Origin: Henckelia pumila
Lineage: Eukaryota; Streptophyta; Magnoliopsida; Lamiales; Gesneriaceae
Assembly: GCF_033568475.1 (NCBI RefSeq)
Contig: NC_133122.1
Span: 67,913,442 to 67,977,441 of the forward strand
DNA length: 64,000 bases
Direction: 5' to 3'
The notes under the pieces are model-generated. The model saw only the letters and a list, made by a program, of their open reading frames with translations, searched no databases and was not told the DNA's origin. A program made the position numbers and the translations under genes. Shown here one piece after another: positions 46,633 to 58,572 of this stretch. Within the stretch, counting starts at the first letter, position 1. Every line of letters starts with the position of its first letter.

Positions 46633-46827
46633 AATCTTTTTCTATGCTTTATATTGCTGCTTAGATATTTTTTTTGTTATACGGTCTCACAAGAGTTTTT
46701 GGCAGTGTTTGCAAATAATCATTTATTTTTAGAGTTTACAAACACTACCTTTGTGTATCTTGCTGCTTTGATTTTGGATATATATTTAGTTTTATTCAAA
46801 ATTCCACTTCTGTTTTTTGTAGAACAG

Positions 46828-47635
46828 AACTTTATTAGGGGCGGCCCTGCCCCAGGGCGGGCAGGGCCCATGCCCAGGGCCCCAAATTTATTAAAAAAAT
46901 TTATTATGGATATATATTATAAATATTATGAATTAATGTAGTTCAATTAATTATTATTATATTACAGTAGTTATTAAAAAAATCGAAAAATATTTATACA
47001 TAGTCAACAACAAAGTTATCACCCAAATTAATATGTTCGATCTTCGTTTCGTTCATCACCTCTCAATTTGGCGTTGTTTGTCGTCGACCATCACTTTTCA
47101 TTGTCTCTCCTTGATCATCGGCATTCTTGGCATTAAGTTTTATAGTTTGATGTTCGATCAATTTCTTCTTGACCTTTGTGTTTGTTAAAATTTGACTTAT
47201 AACTCGTTCAATTTATTTTTGATTTAATGTTATATTTTAAATTTATAGTTAATTTCATGTCGTGGTTGAAAATTATGGATTGAAGGTACGAATTTTGAAA
47301 CATAATTTTGAAAATTGGGACTTTTATTTAATTTATCTTTAATGACTAAATTAATTGGTTCTAAATTAAATTAACACTTAAATTGTGAGTTTTGATGGTT
47401 CAATGTGATTTTTTTTGGATAATTTCATAATTATACTCACAAAATATGAAGATAATTTCGTATAACTCGATTATATTATATTTTTTAAATGAGATTTGAT
47501 ATTTACACTCTATTTTGTGTTACCTACACTCCAATTCATGTGTAGAATGGAGTGCAAATTTATAGCCTCATTTTCTTTTGGACCGCCCCTGAACTTTATC
47601 GCCTCATTTTTTTTTGGACCGCCCCTGAACTTTAT
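46828..47635. mobile_element. Non-autonomous hAT element, about 790 bp, 8-bp target duplication
   Basis: It starts TAGGGGCGGCCCTGCC at 46836 and ends TTTTGGACCGCCCCTG at 47591, then again at 47627 after a 36-bp tandem duplication of its right end. AACTTTAT lies on the left (46828-46835) and after each right end (47592-47599, 47628-47635). The counterpart at about 63640 is the empty site. Confidence 0.85.
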
Positions 47636-47770
47636 CCATATCAAATGGTTGATTTTTTGTCCACCAAGCACAAATCCTTCTCAGTTTTGCTTTGGTTGAT
47701 TTCCTCACATTTCTTTTCAGTCTCTCCTTAGCACACCATTTTTTCCTTGTTTCGATGTACGATAATAATT

Positions 47771-48049
47771 TGAATGCTTCATCGGTGCAGAAAAATGGTA
47801 GCTAGGAAACGCAAATGAAGTGGTTGATCCCACTTCAAGACCCGTGTATAAATGGCGACGGGAAAGGAAACGTTGAGTAGAAAATACTCGTCTATCGCAG
47901 ATTTCTTGAATGAGAGCATGAGGTGGGGACGTGCAACAATATCTTCAAGTCGGAAAAACGGTTTTAGTATATGCGTTGAAAATGCGTAATTTTTTATTCA
48001 GAATCACAATAGATGGAAACAGAAGTATATAATTGTCTCAAGTCCAGCT
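47771..48049. other. Intergenic, nothing recognised
   Basis: This is unique sequence between the duplicated segment and the next hAT element. No open frame of note. Confidence 0.4.
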
Positions 48050-49047
48050 CTTGTACGCAGGGGCGAATTCAATGTAGGGCAAAAGAGGGCCACGGCCCCC
48101 CCAAAATTGTTGAAAATTTTATTAGTATATATAAGTATATTTTTTTGTTTATATATATATATATATATTAGCACATTAAAACATTTGTTGTCAGCATTTA
48201 GTCTAATGTTGACCTTTCAAACTTGAAGTTGGAGTCCTAGGTTCGATACTCGGGCCATCCATCATTTTAGTTTTTCTATTTTTATTATATATATATTCTC
48301 ACTTTAATATAGCACCCTTAATTTCTATTTTTTTCCTCTTTTTTTTTTTTAATTTGAAAAATTAGCACCTTTTTATTTTAAACTATCTTACAAATTTTTT
48401 ATTTTTTGTTAGTAAAAAAGTTACAATCATATTTATCTAAGACAATAAAATATGATTGCTTTTGTAATTTCTTAAATTTCATATTTCACACATTTTTAAT
48501 ATACATCTTGCTCAATTTTTCGCATATTTGAATGAATTTTAAGATTTGAGATTTTGGAATTGTTGGTAACTGATAATCTCATTGTTTATAAATTAAGTTT
48601 GGTAAATTCTCGGTTTTTCTTAACATTAAATTTTGGTTATGTTTTTTTATTTGATTTCGTAACTTCTTTAATATATTTTTTTATGTTTTTGTTTTGTTCT
48701 ATGATGTGTTTTTTTTTCTTATATTGTATTAATTTTGAATCTTATTAAAATACTTGCAAGTTGCGATAGTTTTTTTAATTGAAAAACTTACCCATCAACT
48801 TGGACAAAAACACAAACTCATGTTCACTTGTGCCCGCAAAACAAAAAATTAAAGTTTAATTCATTGAATGAATGATTACATATTACTTTTTTATTGTTAC
48901 TATTTTGCTAATATATAAAACTTTGGTATGACAACGATAGTTTTTTGTTAGATAATCGATAATATCATTTAATAATTATTTTTGTTATTTTGTATTTAAA
49001 CGCGACCCCTCCTAACATGGAGTTCTGGATCCACCCCTGCTTGTACG
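48050..49047. mobile_element. Non-autonomous hAT element, 982 bp, perfect 8-bp target duplication
   Basis: It starts CAGGGGCGAATTCAATGTAG at 48058 and ends TCTGGATCCACCCCTG at 49039. CTTGTACG is duplicated exactly on both sides (48050-48057 and 49040-49047). The interior is AT-rich. The 64-codon frame at 48554 is Phe-rich noise. Confidence 0.92.
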
Positions 49048-49448
49048 GATCTTTACTTTTTTATATGCCAAATTTATTTATGGTTCTTCCTATGAAGGTT
49101 TTTCTTGCAATGTTTCTAAATTCATAAAAATAAAACCATGAATCACCAGTTTAGTGATATTTCTTGCTTCAAGTTCCCCACGATACACTGTGCCATAAAA
49201 GCAACTACGGTATAGTGTGTAAAGTGTATAGTAGGGCTTGAAAATTTTTTCAAAATCCCGACTCTTCCCGAATCTCATCCCAATTCCCGTCCCGAAAAAA
49301 TCCCGAACCAACATTTCTCGACCCAAATTGTCAGGATTTTTCCCGTCCCGATTAATATCAGGAGAGGGATCGAGAATAAATCCTCCTCTCAACCGGATCT
49401 CCGATTTGACCCGAAGTAATTTTTTAAATAAATTTTATTAATAATTTT

Positions 49449-51601
49449 ATTAATGAAACGACTCGTTCCTACTACTACTGAAATTTTTTTAATAAACAAA
49501 TAAATATTTAATATAATATATATATAAATCGTGTAATAATAATAATACATAAATATTTAAACTTAAAAATAAACTTACATAAAATATTCTACATAAAATT
49601 CCATAATTTTGCATGCAAATATAATATATTAAAATAAACATAAATCTATGCATAAAAATATCGTAACTTAAACTCTCCATAACTTTCAACATAAAATCCA
49701 TAAACTCATAAGTAATAAATAAAACATGTGCGAAAAATGTATTAATATTCAAAAACCACTTAAAACTAATAGTATAGGTCACGGGCTAGCCGGGAGACTC
49801 ATACGTTTTCACCGCCAGTCAGGGATACATTCTCTAAATCATATTCTTTCTCAAAGAACCAACGCATGTGGCGGTGGGATCTCCACCTCTTATGTCACTT
49901 CATCAGTCTGACCCCGGATCCATAGACGCATTATCATAAACATATGAAAAGGCAACTGGGCCCCAGTATCCCGACCCACAGTTCCGTAGCATATGGAAAG
50001 GGTTCCGGGCCTAGGTATCCCCAATCTCGTATTTGTCATACACCCACTTCAACTTCTTTAAAAATATTTTTCATGCCCAACATCATACATATAACATAGA
50101 TCATCATGCACATACATAAAAATTCTTCATGATATCATATTCATAAAAATATGCCCGTAAATATATATTTAATTATTTTTTATAAAAAAAAAACTTATTC
50201 ATACTTAAAAAATATTCATGCAAGAATTAAATATATATTTACGGACTATTCATTTTTTTCATGGATTAGTTTAGACTGCTGACTTCTTAGACTTAGACCC
50301 ATAAACTTCTAGACTGACCCAATAACTCAACTTAATCCTATTAACTTAAATTTAGCCCAAATAATTTATTTAAGCCCAATAGTACATTCTTGGCCCATTA
50401 GTGAAGCTCAAGCCCATCAATAACATAGATTGGCCCAATAGGCCCCAATTACCATAAAAGGGCCCAATAATTTCCATGGACCCTAGGCCCATAAAAATTA
50501 TTGGACTTACTTAATCAATTATTTAAGCTCAATTAATAAAACTCATGTGGCCCATTTATTTAATTAACTTAAACTTAAGTTCATTAAAACTCTTAATCTA
50601 ATAATTAACTTAAAAATAAAATACCCGATCCCAACTAACACAACTCGAACCGGACCCAAATAACTTGACCAGTGACATTTTAGACCTGACCCGGACCCAA
50701 AAACCCGAGCCCGACCCACTAAAAACCAGCAACCCGATCTTCCCCTACTCTTCTACCTCACGGTCGTGACCAGCAGGTCCTTTATGGCCTGCGGCCGGCC
50801 AGCTCAGGCCGGAGATCCACCGCCCAGACGTAGCCCACGTCTGGGCGGTTCCAACATGCCCAGTCTTGCACGCAACCGAGCCCTACACCTCAAGAACGAC
50901 ACCTTCTTCCCAGAAACCCTAGCCGCGCGTTCTGCATCCTGCCAACCTAGACTAGCTTCGGCCCCAGCCTTAGCCACCCTTATGCGACCTAACAGACCAC
51001 CCAAGTGGATCCTAAGACACCTCATAATCGTGAGCCAATAACCTTGGCCGATCCCATGATAGAAAAGCATGAGATTTATGCAAGACAAGGAGAAAAACGT
51101 GAGATCCACATACATACAATCAAGAGTTCCATGCAAATCAAACATAGGATGCTAAATCAATGAATTCATGCTCAAATCAGAATATATAACTTAAATGGTG
51201 GCCAAGGAGAGAATTCAAACGTGTCTTTTTGAATTTTTGAAGCATAAAACGAGTTCTTGACGCATACATCGATCTTCGGGACGAACGAGCTTAAAAACCT
51301 TACTAAAATCTTCAAGGTGTTCGTGTGTGATGTGTGCTTTCTTCTGAAAAACGTGAGGGAGATGGGAGATGGCGGCTAGGGTGAAATAACGTGAAGAAGA
51401 AGATGAATATAAGGGCTAAATATATTATTTATGTATTTAATTATTAAGTTTAGAATTTTTTTGGAAAATAATATATAAATTTTAATATAAAAATAGCTCA
51501 TAAAATTATTATTCTTCTGATTAAATTTTGTAATATATAATTATATATTTTTAAAAGTCTATTAAAAACTCTTAAAATGGCTAATTTTAGTGAAAATTGG
51601 A

Positions 51602-51641
<40 letters not shown>

Positions 51642-51954
51642 CTATATTTTCTGAAAAATAATACTTTAAAATAATAAATTTAAGGCTCATAAAATTCTCA
51701 TAAAAATATTTGGAGTGAAAATCCTACATCTCGTTCATCCACGGTCCCGTCAACGCGATCGAAAAATAATATTTCTAAAAATTCCATAAATAGCATAAAT
51801 ACGAGTTAAATGCTAAAAAATAAAATTTAAATATGCAAATAATTTCACATAATTCACACAAGGTCATTCAACCCATTTTCTAAATTTTAATTCAATTATT
51901 TTTCCTTGTTATGCATGCGAAATCACCTAAGAAAAATCCGGACGTTACAATTAA
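49449..51954 (-). mobile_element. Solo LTR3 (Ty3-gypsy), minus strand, 2,496 bp
   Basis: On the minus strand it starts TGTAACGTCCGG at 51949 and ends GGAACGAGTCGTTTCA at 49454. ATTAA flanks both sides (49449-49453 and 51950-51954). It shares with LTR1 and LTR2 the GACGGGACCGTGGATGAACG block and a TGGGCC-rich region (about 50300-50560, inverted), so it is a related family. The 91- and 113-codon frames near 50.8-51.1 kb lie in its G+C-rich part and are not genes. Confidence 0.9.
51607..51637. repeat. (TA)n microsatellite inside solo LTR3
   Basis: An uninterrupted AT run of about 30 bp. Confidence 0.9.
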
Positions 51955-52855
51955 CATATTGGGCTATATGTTTATTGAGCTTCATCCCATACAAAGATTA
52001 ATTGTTGACTTATTTCTCATAATTATATGGTTGAAATGATTTAATATTAGAATCCCGAAATAACATTTTATTTTTTATTTTTTAAAAAATTATTAATAAT
52101 TTGATTAATTCATATTTATAATTATTTAATTATAACAAATATATAATAAGAGATATAAATTGTCCTTCATCTATTTAAAAAAATTTAATATTGAACACGT
52201 ATTTTGAATGTAATTTGTACCCGAACATTTTATCAATAATAATTATCTGGTGCACAGTTGATGTTCTTCTTCAACAAAAATGTGAAAATACAAGATTTTC
52301 ATATTTTAATCACAAATTTTGCTGTTAAATTGGGTTGTACATGAAAACATTTCGTGAAAAAATTGCTTGATTTGAGTTCTTGTGTACAATATTTTGAGTT
52401 TTATAATCATCAAATTTAATAGTAAACGTATATAATGATCTTGGTATGCACTAATATGTTTCTAGTTGAAAGTATGGTTCTTATAAGTTTTTAGATAGTT
52501 TATTTTTAAAAAATAGTAACAAATTTTTTAGGTTTCTCAAAAATCTTGAAATATTATCCTTAATATTTTAATATTATATGTTTTTAATTGAACATTTCTT
52601 TTTTCTTTAGACGAGTAAAATTCTAAATAGTATTTTTAAAAAAACAATAAAAAAAAAATTTGGACAAAATTTTGAACATGAAAAAATTATCGGGATATTC
52701 TCTGCCTACCCGATGGAATTCCGAATATTCGGGTCCCAACAAGTATCGAGTACGAGATCGGGAGAAAAAATAACTTCTCGATTCTTATCGGGACGAAAAT
52801 TGGATAGATGGATTACGTGATGTGTCCCTATCCGATTCCACCCCAAGTTTATAGT

Positions 52856-53225
52856 CATATTTTCAAAATTATATATACATGATGTCGAAAACTTTTGCCA
52901 TAAAAATGGAAATCTTTAACATTTAGACATATGTTTTCTTTCGATGAATTTTTTTCTTTTCTGTTTTTGAATCGATAAAAAAAAATTCTTCAAAACCGAA
53001 AAAATGGATAAATTGTTAAATAAAAACAATATTACATAAATCATAATTTTCTTTTTGGAAAAAAGAAAAGTGGAATATGAGGGGACATTTCCAAGCAATG
53101 GGAGTCAGAGTTCCTAGGGCCGCTCGATATGTGTGATAAAATTATTAGTGTAAAAACAAGTTATGAGATAATCATATTTTATTTAATGATAATTTAAATA
53201 CTAAAAAAATATTAGTTTGTTTGGT
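52856..53225. other. AT-rich intergenic, nothing recognised
   Basis: No gene or repeat boundary identified. The minus frame at 52916-53098 is A/T-rich noise. Confidence 0.4.
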
Positions 53226-53232
53226 TGGTTTT

Positions 53233-53640
53233 TTATGCTTAGGATTAAAAGTTGGACAAAAATGTTGTACCCAAATTTCCCTTGGGCATTGTGCGCTTAG
53301 GGGTGATCACTGTGCGGTTTCGACGTCATTTTCATAAAATGCAAACCAAATTGCTATGCACGGTTGTTTCAAATATAGTTTCTAATTGCGATTTTTCATG
53401 TAAATGTAGATATGCGATTTGGGATGATTGAAATTTTTTTTAATTTTTATGCTTATGATTAAAAGTTGGACAAAAATGTTGTACCCAAATTGCCCCTGGA
53501 TATTGTGTGCTTAGGGGTGATCACAGTGCGGTTTGAGCGGCATTTTTATAAAATTCAAACCAAACTTATATGCATGGTTCGGTTTCAAAGATAGTTTCTA
53601 ATTGCGGTTTTTCATGTAAATGTAGATATGCGATTTGAGA
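53233..53640. repeat. Tandem duplication, about 213 bp unit
   Basis: ATTAAAAGTTGGACAAAAAT, TAGGGGTGATCAC, GTGCGGTTT and TTTTTCATGTAAATGTAGAT occur in the same order in 53244-53425 and again in 53457-53635. The copies differ by scattered substitutions. Confidence 0.85.
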
Positions 53641-54820
53641 TGGTTTCGGACGGTTTTGGACGGTTTAGCAGTTTTTAATGAAGAAGAATGATCATCAAGT
53701 ATAAAAAAATAAATTATGAATACAATAACACCAAAAAATATAAGTTGATATAAAAATATTTAATGAACTTAGAATACTTTTTGTTTACTGCGACATGAAA
53801 TCATAAAGATTGTTTTTCAAATAAAAAATACAATCGAAAATTCCAAATCATTAAAAAATAAATAACATAAAACAATAGTCAAGTTTTTAATCATGGAATC
53901 TCATAATTCAAATTGAATGATCTATTGAAAATTATTTTTGAGTTTCAAGGTATAATACATGCAAAGAAAGAAAGAAATTCTCAAAGAACTGTATAAAAAA
54001 TTCCTCATGTTTTTTCAACATGCAAGATTAAAAAAAATAGTATAAGAAAGACAAAACAAACTGTTTTAAAAAAGAAAATTGTAGATAAAATTTTTTTACG
54101 AAGTCGCATTTAGAATATTTATCAATAAATTAAATTACTTCTTTTTCAGTAAACTTAAAGTCTTGACAAATTTTTCAAGAGAATATAGACTAAATGTTGA
54201 AAATTAAGAAAAAAGTTGAGACAATAGAATGAAATTAACTGACGGAATTAAGAAATGACCAGTGAGAGAATACACTGAAATTAGATTTTATGATTTTACC
54301 TAGTAGTTAATTTAGGTTAAATATTTATTTTAAACCTATAGAAAGATTTTACAAAGTAAGGATGATTTTTTTGTTTCCAACTTCGTTACATGTGTATGAT
54401 TTAATTTGATGATAACATATCTGATGAAATAAAGTTACTTTTTAATTCCAATGATATATTATATAGTCTAATTTATTTATTTTACATAAATTTCAAATTT
54501 CTATCATTATTATGATATTATAATTAGATATAGACGTAATTATGTTTAATATGAATCACTTTATTGAATTTAAAATAAATTATATAAAGTATATTCATGA
54601 TCATATTAATATATCATAAATAATTTTAAAAATATTTATTTATTTATGCGATTCCATCGGTGCGATTTTTTTACTAAAATGACTACAACACCATATTATA
54701 TGTTGCAGTTTGTTATTTTATTCAACCGCGGGTTTTTTTTTCAAAAAATTGAACATAAGGACGTGGGGCGATTGGATTAGATGAGTTTGGACGGTTTTTC
54801 ATTAAAGTTGATCAGCCCTT
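53512..54820. mobile_element. Possible non-autonomous hAT element
   Basis: The left end TAGGGGTGATCAC (53512) faces the inverse GATCAGCCCTT at 54810-54820. Both ends continue with GCGGTTT/GGACGG motifs. Flanks are TGTGTGCT and TGTGTGTG, 7 of 8. The duplicated left end makes the boundary ambiguous. The interior is AT-rich without genes. Confidence 0.4.
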
Positions 54821-55193
54821 GTGTGTGAGAAAGCTAATACACGGAGGGAGGGCTGGTCATTACGATGGTAAGTTGTTTTCGAAGTTTTTGTTGCTGTCTA
54901 CTGGAGAAGCTGCTTCAAAGAGTAATTTCATATTGTACTTTGAATTCGCAGCAACATTGATTGATCGCACTGTGCAGAACCCATCCTAAATAAAGAGAAG
55001 ATTTTTTGGGTGTAACGAGAGCCTCTCAATTAAGTAGGGCCAAGGGAAACTAATTTTTTTACTGTACCATCGTGAAAAAAGGTTTCCAGCTTGCACAGCG
55101 GATAATGTTGGGCCCGATGATATCAACTTGTGTCCTAAAAACGAGTCAAACGGCAGACTATTGACCTAATCCTAACCTAAAATAAGGAGTATA

Positions 55194-57488
55194 ATGCTCT
55201 TCAGCCTCCTCAGAAAGTCGAAACCCGCCACCGTCACCACCGCGCACTTCCACCTCTCCTCCACCCTCCGCCGCCAACGGCCCCAATTCTCCACCGAAAC
55301 TCATTCGCTCTCGAAGCAAGCCCTTGAATCCCTAGTACTCTCCTGCTGTCGTCACGGTAAATTCCAAGGCCTCTCTGACGTGGTCGCTGCACCCTCTCTT
55401 CTCCTCACTGCCTGCCAGAGCCTCAGAAAACATGCCGTCGAGACTCCTCCGCCGCCGCTCACTGTTGATTCAGTTTCCACCCACTTCTTCTCCCTCCAAG
55501 AGTTGTCCTTTCAGCTATGTACAAATTCATTTGACGTTGAATCTTGCTGCATTCGTGTTTCTCAACGAGGGAACAGAGGTACACCCCTTGTGCTACCCAA
55601 CTTGAAGCTTAAAGTTGTGATTGAAGCTATTAGGCTTGTGCTTGAAGTTATTTATGATGACAGGTTTGCTACCTTTTGCTACGGCGGGCGAGCAAACTTG
55701 GGCCGCCACACGGCTATTCGGTATTTAAAGAATTCGGTGGCAAACCCAACTTGGTGGTTTAGCATTAAATTTGATCGTGAATTATGTAATTCTGTTCATG
55801 TTGATAAGTTATTTTTTATGCTGGGGGAGAAAATTGAAGATGATTCATTTCTTGATTTGATAAAAAGGTTGTTTGATTGTAAGATAGTCAACATTGAATT
55901 GGGTGGGGTTTGTTTAGGCAGGGGGCTGCCTCAAGAATCGGCCTTGAGTTCGATTTTGATCAATGTTTACTTTAATGGATTTGATAGGGAAGTTCAAGAA
56001 TTAAGATTAAGGACGTATAAAGAAAATCCTAAGTTCATGGAAAACGATTTTGTCTTGGCTGAAAAAGATTCAGACCATGTTTTTTATAAGCCATTGAAGA
56101 TTTATGCTGTCCGATTTTTGGATGAGATATTGATTGTTACTTCAGGAACAAAGACGATGACTTTAGAATTAAAGAATGAAGTGGTGAAGTTATTAGAACA
56201 TGATTTGGATTTGAGAGTGGATAAAGTTACAACTGTCATTCATAGCGCGATTGATGAGAAGATAGGCTTCATGGGAATGGAGCTTCGGGCAGTTGCCCCT
56301 TCAGTGCTCCGTCCGCCTAAGACAGAGAAAGCTATTAGGGCACGAAAAAAGTATCTTAGGCAGAAAGAAGTCCGGCTTTTGGAGTTGAAAAATGCAAAAG
56401 AGAGAAACAGGAAGAAGTTAGGGATGAAGTTATTGAAGCATGTGTTCAGGAAGTTGAAACAAAGCAATGGATTCAAATTCGAGTTCCAAATTGAGAATGA
56501 AGTGAGGCAAATTTTTCACACTTGGGGTGAGGAAGTGGTTCAAGAGTTTCTTGAATCTGTGGATGAACGAGCTGAATGGCACCGAAAATTGTCTGCTGGT
56601 GATTTTCTCTCTTTGGAAAGGATTCGAAATTCTCTTCCACATGATCTTGTTGATGCTTATGACAACTTCCAACATCAAGTTGACAAGTATTTGAAACCGA
56701 CGAAGGCTAAGAGGGTGTTGGAGGAAGAAGTGAAAAGAGCGGAAGAGGAAGAACGTAAATATGCCGAAAGAACCATCGAGGATTTGACAAGACGGTGCAT
56801 CAAAGTCGATGCACCCATGGAACTCATTAAGAAGGCAGTCAAGATGGTTGGATTCACCAATAGCATGGGTCGTCCTAGGCCTCTAACTTGGCTCATGGTT
56901 CTTGAAGATATTGACATAATCAAATGGTATGCCGGGGTGGGAAGAAGATGGCTTGATTTCTATTGTTGCTGCCACAACTTCCGAACAGTGAAAATCATCG
57001 TAACTTATCATCTTAGATTCTCCTGCATCTTGACGTTAGCAGAAAAACACGAAGCCACCAAGCGCGAGACAATTAGGCATTTCACTAAGGATTTAAAAGT
57101 TTCAAACATTAATGGAGTTGAAGAAGTACACTTTCCTTCTGAAAAGGAGATCAAGATGATGGGAGATAGGAATCTCTCGGAACCGTTTCCGGTGGATGGG
57201 GTGATGAATTTGGTTTTGATCAGATTAGTCTCTGATGAACCTTCACACCGCTGTATCGCTCATTTCTGTGACAGGAGCGATACGATCGTTTACAGGATCC
57301 AGTTACCTCAGAACGGCCTCCAAAAACACCTCATCGACGAGAGTCTACGAGGTTGTCTGATGGGCTCGATTCATGAGAGTTTACACAGAAAGTGTGCTCC
57401 CTTGTGTTGTTTCCATGTAAGTGAGCTATACATGGGAAGATTGACTCTTCAAGACATCGATTGCGCGGCGCTTTTGGACTTTGAATGA
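55194..57488 (+). CDS. NMAT3: Nuclear-encoded group II intron maturase, mitochondrial (nMAT3-like)
   Basis: A single 764-codon exon from ATG (55194) to TGA (57486-57488). The first 40 residues are Arg/Ser/Thr-rich with few acids (MLFSLLRKSK, FHLSSTLRRQRP), a typical mitochondrial presequence. A reverse-transcriptase-like domain spans about 130-400, with YGGRANLGRHTAIRYL, GRGLPQESALSSILINVY (RT motif region) and YAVRFLDEILI at about 304-314 where an active RT has YADD. A maturase X domain runs about 480-650 (FTNSMGRPRPLTW, WYAGVGRRWLDFYCCCHNFR, SCILTLAEKHEATKRETIRH). The C-terminal endonuclease-like remnant has CIAHFC (about 687) and CAPLCCFH (about 734). The family helps splice mitochondrial group II introns. 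Domain retention with a degenerate YADD fits nMAT3/nMAT4, and I judge nMAT3 more likely. Confidence 0.88.
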   Translation: MLFSLLRKSKPATVTTAHFHLSSTLRRQRPQFSTETHSLSKQALESLVLSCCRHGKFQGLSDVVAAPSLLLTACQSLRKHAVETPPPPLTVDSVSTHFFSLQELSFQLCTNSFDVESCCIRVSQRGNRGTPLVLPNLKLKVVIEAIRLVLEVIYDDRFATFCYGGRANLGRHTAIRYLKNSVANPTWWFSIKFDRELCNSVHVDKLFFMLGEKIEDDSFLDLIKRLFDCKIVNIELGGVCLGRGLPQESALSSILINVYFNGFDREVQELRLRTYKENPKFMENDFVLAEKDSDHVFYKPLKIYAVRFLDEILIVTSGTKTMTLELKNEVVKLLEHDLDLRVDKVTTVIHSAIDEKIGFMGMELRAVAPSVLRPPKTEKAIRARKKYLRQKEVRLLELKNAKERNRKKLGMKLLKHVFRKLKQSNGFKFEFQIENEVRQIFHTWGEEVVQEFLESVDERAEWHRKLSAGDFLSLERIRNSLPHDLVDAYDNFQHQVDKYLKPTKAKRVLEEEVKRAEEEERKYAERTIEDLTRRCIKVDAPMELIKKAVKMVGFTNSMGRPRPLTWLMVLEDIDIIKWYAGVGRRWLDFYCCCHNFRTVKIIVTYHLRFSCILTLAEKHEATKRETIRHFTKDLKVSNINGVEEVHFPSEKEIKMMGDRNLSEPFPVDGVMNLVLIRLVSDEPSHRCIAHFCDRSDTIVYRIQLPQNGLQKHLIDESLRGCLMGSIHESLHRKCAPLCCFHVSELYMGRLTLQDIDCAALLDFE

Positions 57489-58370
57489 TCTCCATCACAA
57501 TGTTTTCTGGTTAGTTTGGAAAGAAAATTGTCATATTCCTCTCATAAAAACTTGTGATTCTTTTATTTTATATATCCGTTTGATTGATTTAGATCACTCG
57601 CAGTCCATGGATACAAAAATGCAACCTCTAGCATAGTGTCTCTACATGGAAATGGTTCATTGGGCCTTGTGGAAATAATATTTGGGCTTGACTCATTTCT
57701 GATTGTCTCCGAAATTAGAGTTCAAGTCTTGTGGGCTCAATCATCTGGATCCAACCAATTTGAAAAGATACATTTGTTTTGAAAATATTTTTATTCTTGG
57801 AAAATATAAATTAGCATATATCCATATAATTTTAAAATTATTCAATCAGCATCGTAATAGTTGTTATTTTATTTTCATTTTTCGATATTATCAAAAAGTT
57901 TATCATTATATTATATTTTAATTCAAAAACTTTCCAGGAAGGATATATTATAAACAACAAAATATTTACCACGATTTTCCAAGCTAATTTCTAAAAATGA
58001 AATATCCAAAATATAAATTTGAAATTTATGCGCCGTCTAGCTAGTAAATGTTTTATGAGGTGGGCAGGCATTAAATGTAACAACATTTATTGGTTGGGGA
58101 TGGTTAAATGGGGAATATTTCATGCTAGTAATAATAATAATAATAATTATTTATTATTAATCAATATAATGTTCGAAAAAATAAAAAATTCGATTTTCTG
58201 CTGAGGTAGATTTCTTTCTAAGGGTTACAAGATTGAACTGATTTTCTGTTCTCTCATATTATTATATAATAATATGTCAAGAACATATGAATTCTCTTGT
58301 TAGCAATTTTTTTGCCAATAATGCATGCCAAATTCATGATTGTGCTCTTTCTCTTCTTCTCCCCCCACCC
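57489..58370. other. 3' flank of maturase gene and AT-rich spacer
   Basis: No gene recognised. It contains a short ATT/AAT microsatellite at about 58128-58160. Confidence 0.5.
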
Positions 58371-58378
58371 ATTTTCAG

Positions 58379-58572
58379 TGTTCAGAGGTCGAAAAGTCTA
58401 CATCTCTGTTATCGTATCTTCTAAGGCTTTTTTTTGTGATAATCCATGTGATAGGAGTGCTGTTTCTTTATTTGTCCCAGATATATGTTAATTCTGCAAA
58501 CATGGATGACCATCTCATTAATTCAATCACGAGGCCTGCTGTTGACTCAAATGCTGGGCAAGTTTATTACAG
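58379..58572 (+). CDS. Putative internal exon of an unidentified membrane protein
   Basis: The acceptor ATTTTCAG|TGTTCAG and donor TTACAG|GTACGCC bound a frame reading SEVEKSTSLLSYLLRLFFVI, then IHVIGVLFLYLSQI (a membrane span) and NMDDHLINSITRPAVDSNAG. Boundaries and composition are exon-like but I recognise no family. It lies 2.3 kb upstream of the PIG-Q exons and does not resemble a PIG-Q N-terminus. Confidence 0.3.

Larger units (their letters stand above)
45697..47770 (+). repeat. Duplicated segment, copy 1 (with two transposon insertions)
   Basis: From TTTAGTTCAAGAAATCGAAT through TCCAACCGACCTTTCTTG, GGTCTTGCTTGGTGATCG and AGTTTGCTTTGG-like sequence to CAGTCTCTCCTTAGC, this matches 63299-63745 at high identity once the insertions at 45847-46629 and 46836-47627 are removed. 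The copy at 63.3 kb begins at the 3' edge of a PIG-Q exon. Confidence 0.85.
49228..52855. mobile_element. TIR-like element with CCCG-rich ends, split by a solo LTR
   Basis: The left part (49228-49420) is rich in TCCCGA/CCCGTCCCG. The right part (52690-52855) carries the inverse style (CGGGATATTC, TCGGGACGAAAATTGG) and ends near ATTCCACCCCAAG. Possible outer ends are AGGGCTTG and CACCCCAAGT, with TATAGT on both sides (about 49226 and 52850). Boundaries are uncertain. Confidence 0.4.

Noticed and set aside
48225-48260. tRNA B-box-like GGTTCGATACTC, possible SINE
   Set aside because: No A box at the right distance, no tRNA fold, and the site lies inside a hAT element with exact ends.
50766-51145. 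91- and 113-codon ORFs on opposite strands
   Set aside because: They lie in the G+C-rich centre of a solo LTR. The equivalent region in LTR1 and LTR2 shows unrelated frames.
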